From: a candidate division KSB1 bacterium
Lineage (GTDB): Bacteria > Zhuqueibacterota > Zhuqueibacteria > Residuimicrobiales > Krinioviventaceae
DNA: 64,000 bases
Assembly: GCA_034521575.1 (NCBI GenBank)
Contig: JAXHMJ010000005.1
Span: 1,860,001 to 1,924,000 of the forward strand
Direction of reading: 5' to 3'
Position numbers and translations under genes: made by a program
The notes under the pieces: model-generated
The model's database searches: none
What the model was told of the DNA's origin: nothing
Seen by the model: only the letters and a program-made list of their open reading frames with translations
Shown here: positions 34,231 through 44,007 of the stretch, piece after piece
Numbering within the stretch: the stretch's first letter is position 1
How the letters are laid out: every line of letters starts with the position of its first letter

Positions 34231-36745
34231 CTAAATTTTCGTCGGAATCGTTATACCTATCTGAGTGGCGACCGGTGTATACAAATCAATTTCTTCCTCT
34301 GGTGTGTGAATGGATACCACCAAAGAATATCGGGTTTTGGAACTCCATTTTCCCAAATAAGCCCGTTCACGCCACCATCCTATTTGAGGTGTTACAGCGA
34401 TTAAATTCGATTTGGCCAATTCAGCAGCTGTGCCTTTCCAGATATCTGAATGTATAGATCCCTTATCCCGAGCTTGTCCAATGGTCCAATGATCTGTTTC
34501 ACTTTTGGTTTCCAGTGTTTCATCTTTGCTCCGCGCTGCTTTATTGACTCTTTTGATAAATTCCCGTTTCGACTCTGTTGGTGAAATCAATTTAAATCTC
34601 AAAGCATGAGAAGCATAGCGATATCTTTCCTTCCAACCGATCTGACCGGGTCCGGGCTCTATGAAATAGGACAAGGTGATTCGCATGCTGACTTTCGTTT
34701 CATCCGGTAACGACTGTAATACATGCACAGGCCATGGCAAGTCATACAAATGCATATCTTTGGTCTGATAACCATTCGACTTTTCTTTTTCATTATACTT
34801 TTTATCAAAGGGTTGAATCTCGGATTGTGCAATCAAAGTCAGAGAATTGGCTGCACTGTAAAGGGCGCGTTCCAGATTGGGCACGCCATATCCACAAATC
34901 GTTAGCAAGCGGGCATAATCTGTTTTTGAACCATCGACGCTAAATTGAGATTTCAATACATCCGTCCATTCGGCAGAGTGGATCAAAAGAGCTCGTATCG
35001 TTTCCGGCCAAAACTCTGGATATCTCACCTGAATTTGAGCGGCCATCCAGGCTGCCTGTGCGGTTGCAGCACTGGTCATATTAAAACTTTGAAAATGACT
35101 GTGCTGTGGATCATAATGAGTTGACAATAAAGAAAGATCATCACACTCGGACGTAAAATTTTTGCCATCAATAGCGAGATTTCCGCCTTCTAACACGATA
35201 TCCGGTTTTAAAGGCCATTTATTATCTTCCCAGGTCACAGAAGTCGTGGAAAAAGGCGACAATCCGCCTTTAGGAGCAAGTGGCCTATACTCAGAAAACG
35301 TTTTATCTTTAATGGTATCCAGATCGGTAAAAGCACCTACTGCAATGGCATTCCAGGATTGCGCCGGATCATGTACTGAATCAGTCAACTGTGCAGCGGG
35401 ATACTGATTCCAGTTTTGCATATCAGCATTACCCGCGCAAACAATCATCAAGCGCCTTGTATCGTCATCCACTCCGGCAGCCAATTGGTCTAACTTGCCT
35501 GACCACGACGTGGGACGGCCTCTGTCGCGTGTATCCTCAGCGGCGACGGCCATACAGATAATGCGATTTGTATCAGGCGATTGTATTTCAGCCAGGCTGA
35601 TTCCCTGTAAAGTCATATCACCCCATAGTTCATGTGACTTTTTAACCGAGTCAAAGGGTATGATCTTGACGGATTCCAGACCATGGTTAATGTGAACAGA
35701 CTGATTGTTTGATAAAATCTTGATCAAATCTCCATAACCGGCTAAACCCGCCATTAATGTCCCATGTTTTACCTGATCATGTATTCCCCATTTGGAATTT
35801 ACCGTCTGACAATCGTCTACCTTTATCAGAGGAGAAAGCAGGGGATGTCCGCAATTCACACCGGTATCCAGGATACAAATGGCCACATCCGGATTCTCTG
35901 TAAATACTGTTCGTTCGAGCAAGTCCTCTACCCATTCCGCCTGTTCTTTGTTGGGCAGCGTGACCCAAAAGTCCGCAGTTGTTTTGGCGCGTCTGTATTC
36001 GGCAATATTATCAGATGAGAGAGATAGCCGTTCGAGGTCTTTACGAGACGCCAAAATCATTTTTACAGTTCGTTCAGGGAAACGAATAAATCCTGTTTTT
36101 GCTTCAATGCGGAGTTTTTTTAACAAAGTATCAAACTTTGATATAATATCATCCTTGTCACTGCTCAGACCAGACTTCACACCAAACCGGATCATCACCC
36201 GGAATTAATGATCGATCATCAACCCAGAATGAATCAATGGAAAATGCTTTATGAATATCGGAAATACTGTTGACCAAATCGGCATTTTGTGGCCGACCGC
36301 CTCTGGTTTCTTTTTCCTGATATTCATTGATTTTCTTGAGAAAATGGTCTTTTTTTGAATTTGCCACATAAACCGTGGCATAGGTTGTCGCCGCCTCTTT
36401 ATCGAATTTTGCGTCCTTGTCTTTGACTTTTGTTTGTTCTGTGCGAACATTCAACAAGCGTATTTTTTTTGACCGCATATCTTCAAGACTTTTGATGACC
36501 AAATCATCCCCGGGGTCACTTTTAAACTCTAAATAAACGCCCTGCCGTTCATAAACAGCGACAAAGGACTGTTCCGATTCGGCCTCTTGCCAGGCTTTAT
36601 TCAATCGCTTTCTCAGATAAAGACTGTGTGTATTGCGATCACGATCAGGAATTCGTTTTTCTCGCCATCCTGATGGTGGAGAAGTAAATGCGTAATTTTC
36701 CGGATGATCCTTTAATAAAATATGTGAATAATGTTCACCCGCCAT
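34231..36745 (-). CDS. S8 (subtilisin-like) peptidase of an AAA/S8 defence pair, one apparent frameshift
   Basis: Two overlapping frames together make about 840 residues. The first (36745 to 36158) starts MAGEHYSHILLKDHPENYAF and ends near DPVWCEVWSEQ. The second continues SSDKDDIISKFDTLLKKLRI. The catalytic region lies in the second: Asp in CILDTGVNCGHPLL, His in KHGTLMAGLAGYG, the oxyanion Asn in VCAGNAD and Ser in NMTSAATAQAAW. Known phage-defence associated S8 proteins of this type (PGAP name IteS, from memory) are single chains of about 800-850 residues with an N-terminal region like the first frame. One extra base between about 36150 and 36200 would explain the split. Alternatives are a real two-subunit gene or programmed frameshifting. 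The AAA ATPase gene ends 15 bases upstream, suggesting a joint ATPase-protease function. Confidence 0.82.
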
Positions 36746-36759
36746 TGGTTCCCCCGTGT

Positions 36760-37713
36760 TTAGTCTTGAGCGTATTTGCGTTCCTTTAACGTCGCCGCCA
36801 ATATGGATTCATCGACTTGTTGATCATAGAGAATAGCATTCTTGATGGCGTCCCGACAAGCCAAATCAATTTCCGCTTGACTGAGGGACTCGCTTATGGT
36901 TAACAGGTCATCCCATGTAAAGCTTGACGGTTTGAATGTGCCCAACACGTTTTCGATCAGTTGTTTTCGTTCGGATTCAGTGGGTTTGTCATATTGCATC
37001 ACATCGTCAAAACGCCGGAATAACGCCCGATCCAGTAAATTCGGACTGTTGGTGGCCGCCACAATCAGACTGTCCGAGGCATCCTGTTCGATAAACTGCA
37101 AAAATGAATTCAGTACCCGCCGCATTTCACCGACATCGTTGTCCAGTGAACGTTCTCCGCCAATGGCATCAAATTCATCAAACAGGTAGACTCCGATATC
37201 CTCCTGAATCAATTCAAAAATTTGCCTCAATTTGGCGCTTGTTTCGCCCATAAATTTTGTCACCAGACGGTCCACCTGAATGGTGTGCAGCGGCAGACGC
37301 AGTTCATGCGCCAGCACTTTGGCGGTCATGGTTTTGCCGGTTCCCGGCGGTCCGGTCAATAATACTTTACGACGATGTGACAATCCATGTGATTTTAATT
37401 TGTTCTGTTGACGGAACTCGTGAATGATGCGTTGAATTCGTTGTTCAAGCTCGGGCTTGATCACCAGCGCGGATTTGGGCACATTCGGTTGTTCGGATTG
37501 CACCAGCCCGAGCATATCTTTCGGAAACCGCAAGACCACGGCTCCCCGGTTGCGGCGATTTTTGTCAATGATATCACGAATATCATGCGCCAGCGCTTTG
37601 TGCCCCTGTTTTGCCTCGTGCGCCGCCACTTGCAAGGCAATGGAGTAAAACCGCTCGGAATCGCTGCTCAGATGCGAGCGGATCAATGATTTTATGTGTT
37701 CAGCGGTGGCCAC
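36760..37713 (-). CDS. AAA+ ATPase of an AAA/S8 defence pair
   Basis: A 317-residue protein with one AAA+ module. Walker A GPPGTGKT is at 121-128, Walker B YLFDEFD at about 176-182, sensor 1 AATNSP at 220-225 and the arginine finger RRFD at about 233-236. The N-terminal 115 residues (VATAEHIKSLIRSHL start) are a helical, probably substrate- or partner-binding, part. I choose the GTG at 37713 because AGGAG stands six bases before it; an ATG five codons earlier and longer frames lack a site. It probably drives or gates the S8 peptidase encoded immediately downstream, as in AAA/S8 pairs known next to defence genes (PGAP names IteA/IteS, from memory). Confidence 0.85.
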   Translation of the reverse strand: MATAEHIKSLIRSHLSSDSERFYSIALQVAAHEAKQGHKALAHDIRDIIDKNRRNRGAVVLRFPKDMLGLVQSEQPNVPKSALVIKPELEQRIQRIIHEFRQQNKLKSHGLSHRRKVLLTGPPGTGKTMTAKVLAHELRLPLHTIQVDRLVTKFMGETSAKLRQIFELIQEDIGVYLFDEFDAIGGERSLDNDVGEMRRVLNSFLQFIEQDASDSLIVAATNSPNLLDRALFRRFDDVMQYDKPTESERKQLIENVLGTFKPSSFTWDDLLTISESLSQAEIDLACRDAIKNAILYDQQVDESILAATLKERKYAQD

Positions 37714-37873
37714 GCTTGCTCCTGTCATATTGATAAAACAAGATACTGGTCTTGAGGGCAGAAATTGCAATGTAACTGTTAAAATGTAAGAAAATCCTGT
37801 TTCTTAATCAAAGTGTTTTCAGTGCCATTTATGATTAATTATATATTTAGATGCAAACAGATAGCATCGCCTC
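37714..37873. other. AT-rich gap inside the defence operon
   Basis: A 160-base gap between the DUF262 gene and the AAA gene, the longest within the defence operon. It could hold a secondary promoter, but I see no convincing -35/-10 pair or terminator. Confidence 0.4.
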
Positions 37874-39979
37874 TTACTCTTCATCATGACCGTTTCCCAT
37901 CTGTTTTTCAAATGCCTGACGTACCAATCCCATGATATAGGGCAAATCTGCCGATTTACTTAGACAAACTTCAACATCACCATTCCCCCACCGTCCCAGA
38001 TTGGTTACATCTTTGGCTATTTTGCGGGGATCGGACAACTCATGATATCGCAAATTCAAAGATAATCGTAACCTGCTTTTTTGTGGAACAACATCAAGAA
38101 AATTGGTTTCTGCCTTGTAGGCAATATACAACTTTAGTATTTCTTCGGTGACACAGTCATCAAGATCAAAAACAAGTTTTCGCAAGGATTCGAATAATCC
38201 ACGTACTGCAGTTCCTTTTGATAACTGGGGGTGGTCATCAAGAGAATAACCCGCCGTTCTATCTGTTTTTGGTTGAAATTGTTTTAAAATATCATCGGAT
38301 AACTCGGGTGATTTCCAAACTCGATTCGCTTCTGTTGCAAGACATTGGGCACGTTCATGGATTGTCTGTTCATTCCACGAGTCCATTTCGCCAAGACCTT
38401 TATTCAATTTGATCGGACTTTGCTTAAAGCCTCCTTTCATATCGCGTTTTTCAACAAATGATCTGTCGCTGTATTCACTGTTATATCCGGTCAATGTCAG
38501 ATTACCCAACGTATGCAGCCATGTTGCTTGTATTTGTTGCCAATTGTCGCCTAATGCCTCTCTCCACTTTGCTGACAAGTTTTCATTTTGTGGAAGGATA
38601 TGTTCAATCGTATACTCGTCCACCAATACTCGTTCCTTATGTTCATGATTTTCAAGCCGTCGGAAGAGGTAACTGCGACGTGGAAAGTTGTACAGATCCC
38701 GGGTCGATAGTTCGCGTTTGAATTCTTCATCATTCGGGAATCTTCGATAGGACGGCAATGATAAAAAATGAGCCTTGATGCTGTCCAGATATTGATTCTT
38801 TTTTAAAATGCGTCCAAAATTGGCAAATGTTTTATTGAGTGAATTGGTGGGGATAGAGCATACCGCTCTGCGAAAAACATAGGCTTCTATGAACCGAACA
38901 GCAGAAACAAAATCATCTTTTGCAAGATCATTTTGTTTATAATCATGATACAACTCAAGCAACAAGGGAAACGCAACATCTACTTTTAACTCTCTCAAGT
39001 CCTGAAAGGCCTCTGACAATTCTCTATCAGGCTCTTTATCCAAAGCCATAGCACAATAATACTCTGCAAACATGTGAATATCTTGAACCAGTGATTCAAC
39101 ACCGTGCTGTATGATTTCAGGGGTGCACGCATAAGCTTTGAAAGCTTCGTAAACCGCCCGGATATTGGGTATTTCGCCGGTTTTAAATGTCAAATAATGT
39201 CGAATAAAACTGTCGAACTGCTTGCCGTATGCTTCTTGACCGAATTCAACTTCCATGGGACGCCAATGATATTTATAAAGCACTTTTTGTTTTTCTGAAT
39301 CCAGTCCCATCAGGATAAAATTTCTGATTAAATCGGCTTGACTCAACTCCCGACCCGTTGAATTCATGCTTTCAAAAATAAGTTGAGGATTGTCCTGGTC
39401 GCGGTTAAGCGAGATATCGACGATCATGAGTTTCGCAAGTCCCTGGCAAAGGGGAACCAAGTCATCACCAAGGGATTTGACTTTATCCATAAAATAAGTA
39501 AAATTTTCCATGATACGCAGTGAATGGTCTTGAGGTGTTGACTTTTGCTGTATGAGCGATAACAGCGTTTCTTTATCCGTTTGCGTTAACAGCAACTTGA
39601 AAGCGTGTTCATCCTCTTCCAATGGATTCAAGAGATAATAACTGCGTATTTTTTTTGCGGAAAACCCATCCAATGGCTCTTTATCTCCCAATTGCCGAGC
39701 CAATGCCTCCAAGATCAACATGACCGTGGTCAGCCGTTGCTGCCCATCAATTACCAGCAAAGGGGATTGGCTGCTCACCTGATAAAGTCCTTTTTCAATA
39801 TAAACAATCGAACCGACAAAATGCGCCGAGATATTTTCATTATTCCCGGTTCGAATAATATCTTCCCACAACTGTTTACATTCCCGATCTGTCCAGCTAT
39901 ACGTTCGCTGATAAATGGGGATGATAAATTGCTGAGATTTTTTTAAGAAATCGAGGAGTTTGGCTTCGGTTGCTTGCAT
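37874..39979 (-). CDS. DUF262 + DUF1524 protein (GmrSD-like)
   Basis: A 701-residue protein starting MQATEAKLLDFLKKSQQFI. The DUF262 domain (GmrS-like, DndB-type fold) has IPIYQRTYSW at 20-29 and VIDGQQRLT at 77-84. FESMNSTGRELSQADLIRN is near 202-220. The DUF1524 His-Me-finger nuclease has EHILPQN at 459-465 and LGNLTLTGYN at 491-500. A C-terminal part (after about 590) resembles DUF5655-type tails. GmrSD enzymes are NTP-dependent restriction enzymes acting on modified phage DNA. Its start overlaps the end of hsdS by 37 bases, so it is embedded in the type I operon. No break is seen. Confidence 0.88.
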   Translation of the reverse strand: MQATEAKLLDFLKKSQQFIIPIYQRTYSWTDRECKQLWEDIIRTGNNENISAHFVGSIVYIEKGLYQVSSQSPLLVIDGQQRLTTVMLILEALARQLGDKEPLDGFSAKKIRSYYLLNPLEEDEHAFKLLLTQTDKETLLSLIQQKSTPQDHSLRIMENFTYFMDKVKSLGDDLVPLCQGLAKLMIVDISLNRDQDNPQLIFESMNSTGRELSQADLIRNFILMGLDSEKQKVLYKYHWRPMEVEFGQEAYGKQFDSFIRHYLTFKTGEIPNIRAVYEAFKAYACTPEIIQHGVESLVQDIHMFAEYYCAMALDKEPDRELSEAFQDLRELKVDVAFPLLLELYHDYKQNDLAKDDFVSAVRFIEAYVFRRAVCSIPTNSLNKTFANFGRILKKNQYLDSIKAHFLSLPSYRRFPNDEEFKRELSTRDLYNFPRRSYLFRRLENHEHKERVLVDEYTIEHILPQNENLSAKWREALGDNWQQIQATWLHTLGNLTLTGYNSEYSDRSFVEKRDMKGGFKQSPIKLNKGLGEMDSWNEQTIHERAQCLATEANRVWKSPELSDDILKQFQPKTDRTAGYSLDDHPQLSKGTAVRGLFESLRKLVFDLDDCVTEEILKLYIAYKAETNFLDVVPQKSRLRLSLNLRYHELSDPRKIAKDVTNLGRWGNGDVEVCLSKSADLPYIMGLVRQAFEKQMGNGHDEE

Positions 39980-41124
39980 ATGGTGATTTCTCCATTCATT
40001 AATTTGGGTAAAAGTAAATCACGAACCTTTGACAAAGTATCAATTTCCTTTATTAGGAGATAAATTTGTCTATGTATATCACTCGCATAATTTTCGAACA
40101 ATCTCAATATTTTATCGTCGGGAATTATTACAGATCTGCTATGTGCAAAATCACGATTTAAACCCGGTACTGCAACATCTGTGCTAATAAATGTTATATT
40201 TTTTAATGCATAATATAAATAATAGGAACAATTTTTATTCTCAATGTAATAAACTGTATCAATTGGGTAACAATCATCATAGGACCAAAATATTTTGCCC
40301 ACATTTCCTTTTCTCCCAATAATTATTGCTGGGCCTGAAATCAATGAACAAGAATGATAACCAATAATACCACTAGAGCCATAAACTGGGAATGGGCCTA
40401 TTTCACGATTACTTTTTTTTAGTGATTTACCATAATTTAATGGGGCAACATCACCCAAATGGTTATTTTCCCACCCCTCCGGCACCCCATCCACAATCTT
40501 TGCATGCTCATGTCCCGGAAACCGGAGATGCACAAACCACTCCCGGTACAGCAAGCGCGCCGAACGTTCCAGCAGCTGAATACGACGGCGGTTGTTTTCG
40601 ATGAGGTCGTCGTAGGAGGAGAGGATAGAAGCAATTTTTTCCTGTTTGGTTAACGAAAGATCATCAATTTCGATTTCTTTTAATCGCTCAATTGTGTATG
40701 CAGATTGTGAAGTACCGATAGTACATTTATGAAGTTGTGATCGTCCAATAGGTGATAACAACCAATAGTAAAAAAATGTACTATTCAATTTTTCAATATT
40801 CTTAAACCATATCAAATTTCCATCTTTAAAATAAAATTCATCATCAGAAGTTACAATATATGGAATACCAAGAGTTCCTACTGAAGTAATAAGTATATCA
40901 CCTTTTTCAGGTGCACCATATTTGTTTTTTATCAACTCAAATTTCTCTCGTGAGATATATAAATTGCTCCTCAATTCACCGTCATGTGCAAATCTCTGTA
41001 CAATTTCTCTACCTCTTATAAATGGTATACCATTATCAACATAATCGGATGCGTAGATACGTTTGCTCGATGTAATATGACAGTAATCTTTTAACTTGTT
41101 TTTACGATTATGGCTCGAGTTCAT
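39943..41124 (-). CDS. hsdS: Type I restriction-modification, S (specificity) subunit
   Basis: A 393-residue HsdS with two target recognition domains and two conserved helical spacers. TRD1 covers about residues 1-150. The spacer LTKQEKIASILSSYDDLIEN and NNRRRIQLLERSARLLYREW lies at about 157-197. TRD2 covers about 205-340 (with LNYGKSLKKSNREIGPFPVYG). The second spacer ends IDTLSKVRDLLLPKLMNGEI. It selects the bipartite DNA target for the methylase and the nuclease. The ATG follows the hsdM stop by only six bases. The TRDs are AT-rich relative to the spacers and hsdM, as is common for exchanged specificity segments. Confidence 0.93.
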   Translation of the reverse strand: MNSSHNRKNKLKDYCHITSSKRIYASDYVDNGIPFIRGREIVQRFAHDGELRSNLYISREKFELIKNKYGAPEKGDILITSVGTLGIPYIVTSDDEFYFKDGNLIWFKNIEKLNSTFFYYWLLSPIGRSQLHKCTIGTSQSAYTIERLKEIEIDDLSLTKQEKIASILSSYDDLIENNRRRIQLLERSARLLYREWFVHLRFPGHEHAKIVDGVPEGWENNHLGDVAPLNYGKSLKKSNREIGPFPVYGSSGIIGYHSCSLISGPAIIIGRKGNVGKIFWSYDDCYPIDTVYYIENKNCSYYLYYALKNITFISTDVAVPGLNRDFAHSRSVIIPDDKILRLFENYASDIHRQIYLLIKEIDTLSKVRDLLLPKLMNGEITICKQPKPNSSIS

Positions 41125-41130
41125 AATATA

Positions 41131-43242
41131 TTATATTCCCAACTCCTCAAAATTCCTCTTGATCCGTTCCGCCAGTTCCACCGCTTCGGCGTTCAAGGCA
41201 TCCAGTTCTGTGTGAATCTCGCGCAGGGTTTCCTCAAAATCAAAATCCTCGTCTTCCTCCTCCGGCGCCACGCCCACATAGCGTCCGGGGGTCAGCGACC
41301 AGTCATTGGCCTGCAGCTCGGCATGATCCACCCGTTTCACCAGCCCCTCCACATCGCACAGCTCGGCATCCGGAAAGCGTTCCGTGAGCCAGTGCGCCTG
41401 TTTCCAGACATAGCGCACCGGTTTCAAGGTCTCCACCGCAGCAGCGCGCGCGGCATCGATCTTTTTGCGCAATTGATTGATCGGTTTGCGCGGCCAGGCG
41501 TCGTGCGCTTTGGCGTCATAGTCGTTCTCACACAATTCCAACAGCTGAGCGGCCTGCTTGACCACCAGGTCCGCCTGTTTGATCAAATCGCGGCTTGCTT
41601 CCGCTAGAGGCGACAAGCGCTCCACAGCCTGTTTGAGCGCGCCGTTGTGTTTATCCTGCTCAGCCCAGCGCTGTTTTTGTTCGCCAAACCTATGTTTGAA
41701 TTTTCGAACATCCTCTTCAAATGCAATGACAGCATGTTCATAGTCCAGACTGCTTTTGTCAAGTTCCGCGTGTCCCATGGCCTCGACAAATGGCCGAACC
41801 GCTTCGCGCATGCTGTGAATTTGCGTCGCAAATCCGGATAGCGGTCGGACAGGTTCATTCGCATCGCTCTCATCAGACAGACACTGATCGCATTGATCCA
41901 GCATGCGCTGACAATACCCGGCCACGAGGTCCAGATAGCGCTGTGTTTGTCCGCGGTACAGCCAGACCATGGCGAGCAGATTCTGTTCCTGTTCGGGACT
42001 GAAATCATAAATTTTGCGCGTCACCTGCCGATAGACATTGCGCGCATCGATCATCAGCACCTTGTCGCGGTGTTCTTTCGGTTTGTCGCGGTTGAGAAAC
42101 CACAATTCACAGGGCACGGACCGCGTATAAAAGAAATTGGACCGGATCGCCATCATGATATCCACCGCCCCGGTTTCGATCAGTTTTTGCCGCACCTTGG
42201 CCTCATCGCGGCCGGCGCTGGACGCCTGGGATGACATGACAAATCCGGCGCGCCCGGTTTCATTCAGATAGCTGTAAAAGAAACTAATCCACACGTAATT
42301 GCCGTTCGGCACTTTATCGTTTTTATTCTTGCCCGGCAACCCAAACGGCATGCGTGAATCGCTTTTGACACTGTCCGCGTCGATCTCGTCCACATTGAAC
42401 GGCGGATTCGCCATCACATAATCGGCTTTGCCAACCAGAGCATGCGGATCCTGATAATAGGTAATCGCCTTTTGAATATTGCCTTCCAGACCGTGCACCG
42501 CCAGATTCATCTGGGCCAACCGAATGGTGGTCGAATTCTTTTCCATGCCGTAAAACGTCAGGCGTTCCGCCGGATTGTCACCGTGCTCCCGTACGGTGCG
42601 TGCACTCTGCACAAACATGCCACCCGAACCGCAGGCCGGATCCAGAACAATCCCGCCGTTTGGATCCAGCACATGCGCGATCATGGACACCAGGGAAACC
42701 GGGGTGAAAAATTCGCCATTGTCGTGCGCCTTGAGATCTGCGAATTTGGTGAGAAAATATTCGTAAATGCGGCCAAATACATCACCGGACACCTGTTTCA
42801 GGGCATCCGGATTCAGATATTCCAGCATTTGTTGCAAAACATCATTATCCAGTTCCTGATATTCACTTTTGGGTAAAATGCCTTTTAGACTGTCATAATC
42901 CTGTTCAATGGACTCCATGGCCTTTATGACGGCCTTGACGCGGTCTTTATCTCCGGGCAGGGAAACCAAATGATCAAATTGCGCTTCGGGGCGCAGATAA
43001 ATGGCATTTCTGCGCGAAAAATCTTCTTTGCTCAGGGGACGTGTTTTGCCGTTGCGTTTCGGCAATCCGGCAACAATCTCATCTTTGACCGCCAGGAATC
43101 GGCTGTAAGCGTGTCGCAGAAAAATAAGCCCCATCACCGGCAAAAAGTATTCATTGCTGGCATAATTGGAATTGGCCCGCAAGGTATCGGCAGCGCTCCA
43201 GAGGCGTTTTTCGATGGTTTTAATGTGTTCAAGTTGGGGCAT
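41131..43242 (-). CDS. hsdM: Type I restriction-modification, M (methyltransferase) subunit
   Basis: A 703-residue N6-adenine methylase. It starts MPQLEHIKTIEKRLWSAADT with the HsdM N-terminal helical domain. SAM-binding DPACGSGGMF is at 201-210 and the catalytic NPPF at 279-282. It is longer than common HsdM proteins (about 500 residues) because of a C-terminal extension (about 440-700) with coiled-coil-like stretches and an acidic EEEDEDFDFEE tail. I choose the ATG at 43242, since eleven extra upstream codons are not family-like. It heads the defence operon. A TATAAT is found about 60 bases upstream. Confidence 0.93.
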   Translation of the reverse strand: MPQLEHIKTIEKRLWSAADTLRANSNYASNEYFLPVMGLIFLRHAYSRFLAVKDEIVAGLPKRNGKTRPLSKEDFSRRNAIYLRPEAQFDHLVSLPGDKDRVKAVIKAMESIEQDYDSLKGILPKSEYQELDNDVLQQMLEYLNPDALKQVSGDVFGRIYEYFLTKFADLKAHDNGEFFTPVSLVSMIAHVLDPNGGIVLDPACGSGGMFVQSARTVREHGDNPAERLTFYGMEKNSTTIRLAQMNLAVHGLEGNIQKAITYYQDPHALVGKADYVMANPPFNVDEIDADSVKSDSRMPFGLPGKNKNDKVPNGNYVWISFFYSYLNETGRAGFVMSSQASSAGRDEAKVRQKLIETGAVDIMMAIRSNFFYTRSVPCELWFLNRDKPKEHRDKVLMIDARNVYRQVTRKIYDFSPEQEQNLLAMVWLYRGQTQRYLDLVAGYCQRMLDQCDQCLSDESDANEPVRPLSGFATQIHSMREAVRPFVEAMGHAELDKSSLDYEHAVIAFEEDVRKFKHRFGEQKQRWAEQDKHNGALKQAVERLSPLAEASRDLIKQADLVVKQAAQLLELCENDYDAKAHDAWPRKPINQLRKKIDAARAAAVETLKPVRYVWKQAHWLTERFPDAELCDVEGLVKRVDHAELQANDWSLTPGRYVGVAPEEEDEDFDFEETLREIHTELDALNAEAVELAERIKRNFEELGI

Positions 43243-43304
43243 GGTGTGGGTTCCGGTTAGATGCTTTGAGTTCAACAGTTGCTGGATAAACTTGAATCTT
43301 TTAA

Positions 43305-43331
43305 ATTATAACTTTTCCGGCACAGGATCAA
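43305..43331 (-). promoter_or_regulatory. Possible promoter of the defence operon
   Basis: A perfect TATAAT (43305-43310, complement) with TTGATC 15 bases upstream. The spacer is short and it overlaps the end of yidD, so the call is tentative. It is the only candidate between yidD and hsdM. Confidence 0.3.
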
Positions 43332-43539
43332 CTTTTTTCTCTAAAGCCTCGCGGTCTTTACATCGTGAAATACGCTCAAGTCCCAGTCTCAGTCCTTTGA
43401 TCAGACCAAAGCGCTGCAGACAGAGTCTGGCATAATCGGAACAGGACGGAATAAAATTACAGTCCGTTCTGAACAGGGCGCCGTCTTTGTTGACGCGCTG
43501 ATACCATTTAATGCAGCGTATGCAGAGATGCGCAAGCAT
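43306..43539 (-). CDS. yidD: Membrane protein insertion efficiency factor YidD
   Basis: A 77-residue protein starting MLAHLCIRCIKWYQRV, with NFIPSCSDYARLCLQRFG and GLRLGLERISRC, the conserved cysteines and arginines of YidD. It assists YidC-dependent membrane insertion at the inner membrane face. It follows the zinc-ribbon gene's stop by two bases. It is not in the usual rpmH-rnpA-yidD-yidC cluster, so it may be a displaced or second copy. Confidence 0.88.
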   Translation of the reverse strand: MLAHLCIRCIKWYQRVNKDGALFRTDCNFIPSCSDYARLCLQRFGLIKGLRLGLERISRCKDREALEKKVDPVPEKL

Positions 43540-43541
43540 GA

Positions 43542-43964
43542 TTACCGGCCCAGCGTGATGATTACAGATTCCCGGGTCCAGAACAGCAAATAGCGTTTCT
43601 GTTCCACCAGCTGAAACACAACCTGCCATCCGTCTTTTGCCAACTGATTCAGTTGCGCTTGCATTTTATTCACCGGAATAACTGACGAGCCGAGTAAGAG
43701 CGTACTGCACCCGCCTTCTTCCACGGTGATGACCTTGTATTCTTTAAATTTCTGCATGTCCATCTCCGGTTTTGTGATCGATTGTGTTGTCTGTTTTTGT
43801 TGATCCGGCTGACTCGGCGTTGACTGTCCCGGCATCTCCTGATAATGCCTGGAAGGCACGATTAATCGTGCACCGCACTTTTTACACGGCCCTGCTTTTC
43901 CGGCCATAGAATCATCTACGGTGTATGATTTTCCGCAGCTTTTACAGCTGAATGTGATGCTCAT
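43542..43964 (-). CDS. Zinc-ribbon + DUF4177 protein
   Basis: A 140-residue protein. The N-terminus is a zinc ribbon with CKSCGKSY and CKKCGARL (two CxxC pairs). A Pro/Gln/Ser/Thr-rich linker follows (about 38-68). The C-terminal DUF4177 domain has LNQLAKDGWQVVFQLVEQ and LLFWTRESVIITLGR, ending in the common 'ResviitLgR' pattern. The function of the family is unknown. It is co-transcribed with yidD (gap of two bases). AAAGGGG precedes the ATG. Confidence 0.78.
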   Translation of the reverse strand: MSITFSCKSCGKSYTVDDSMAGKAGPCKKCGARLIVPSRHYQEMPGQSTPSQPDQQKQTTQSITKPEMDMQKFKEYKVITVEEGGCSTLLLGSSVIPVNKMQAQLNQLAKDGWQVVFQLVEQKRYLLFWTRESVIITLGR

Positions 43965-44007
43965 GAGTTTGCCCCTTTACAGTTTAAATTTATTTCCAAA
44001 ATCAGCA

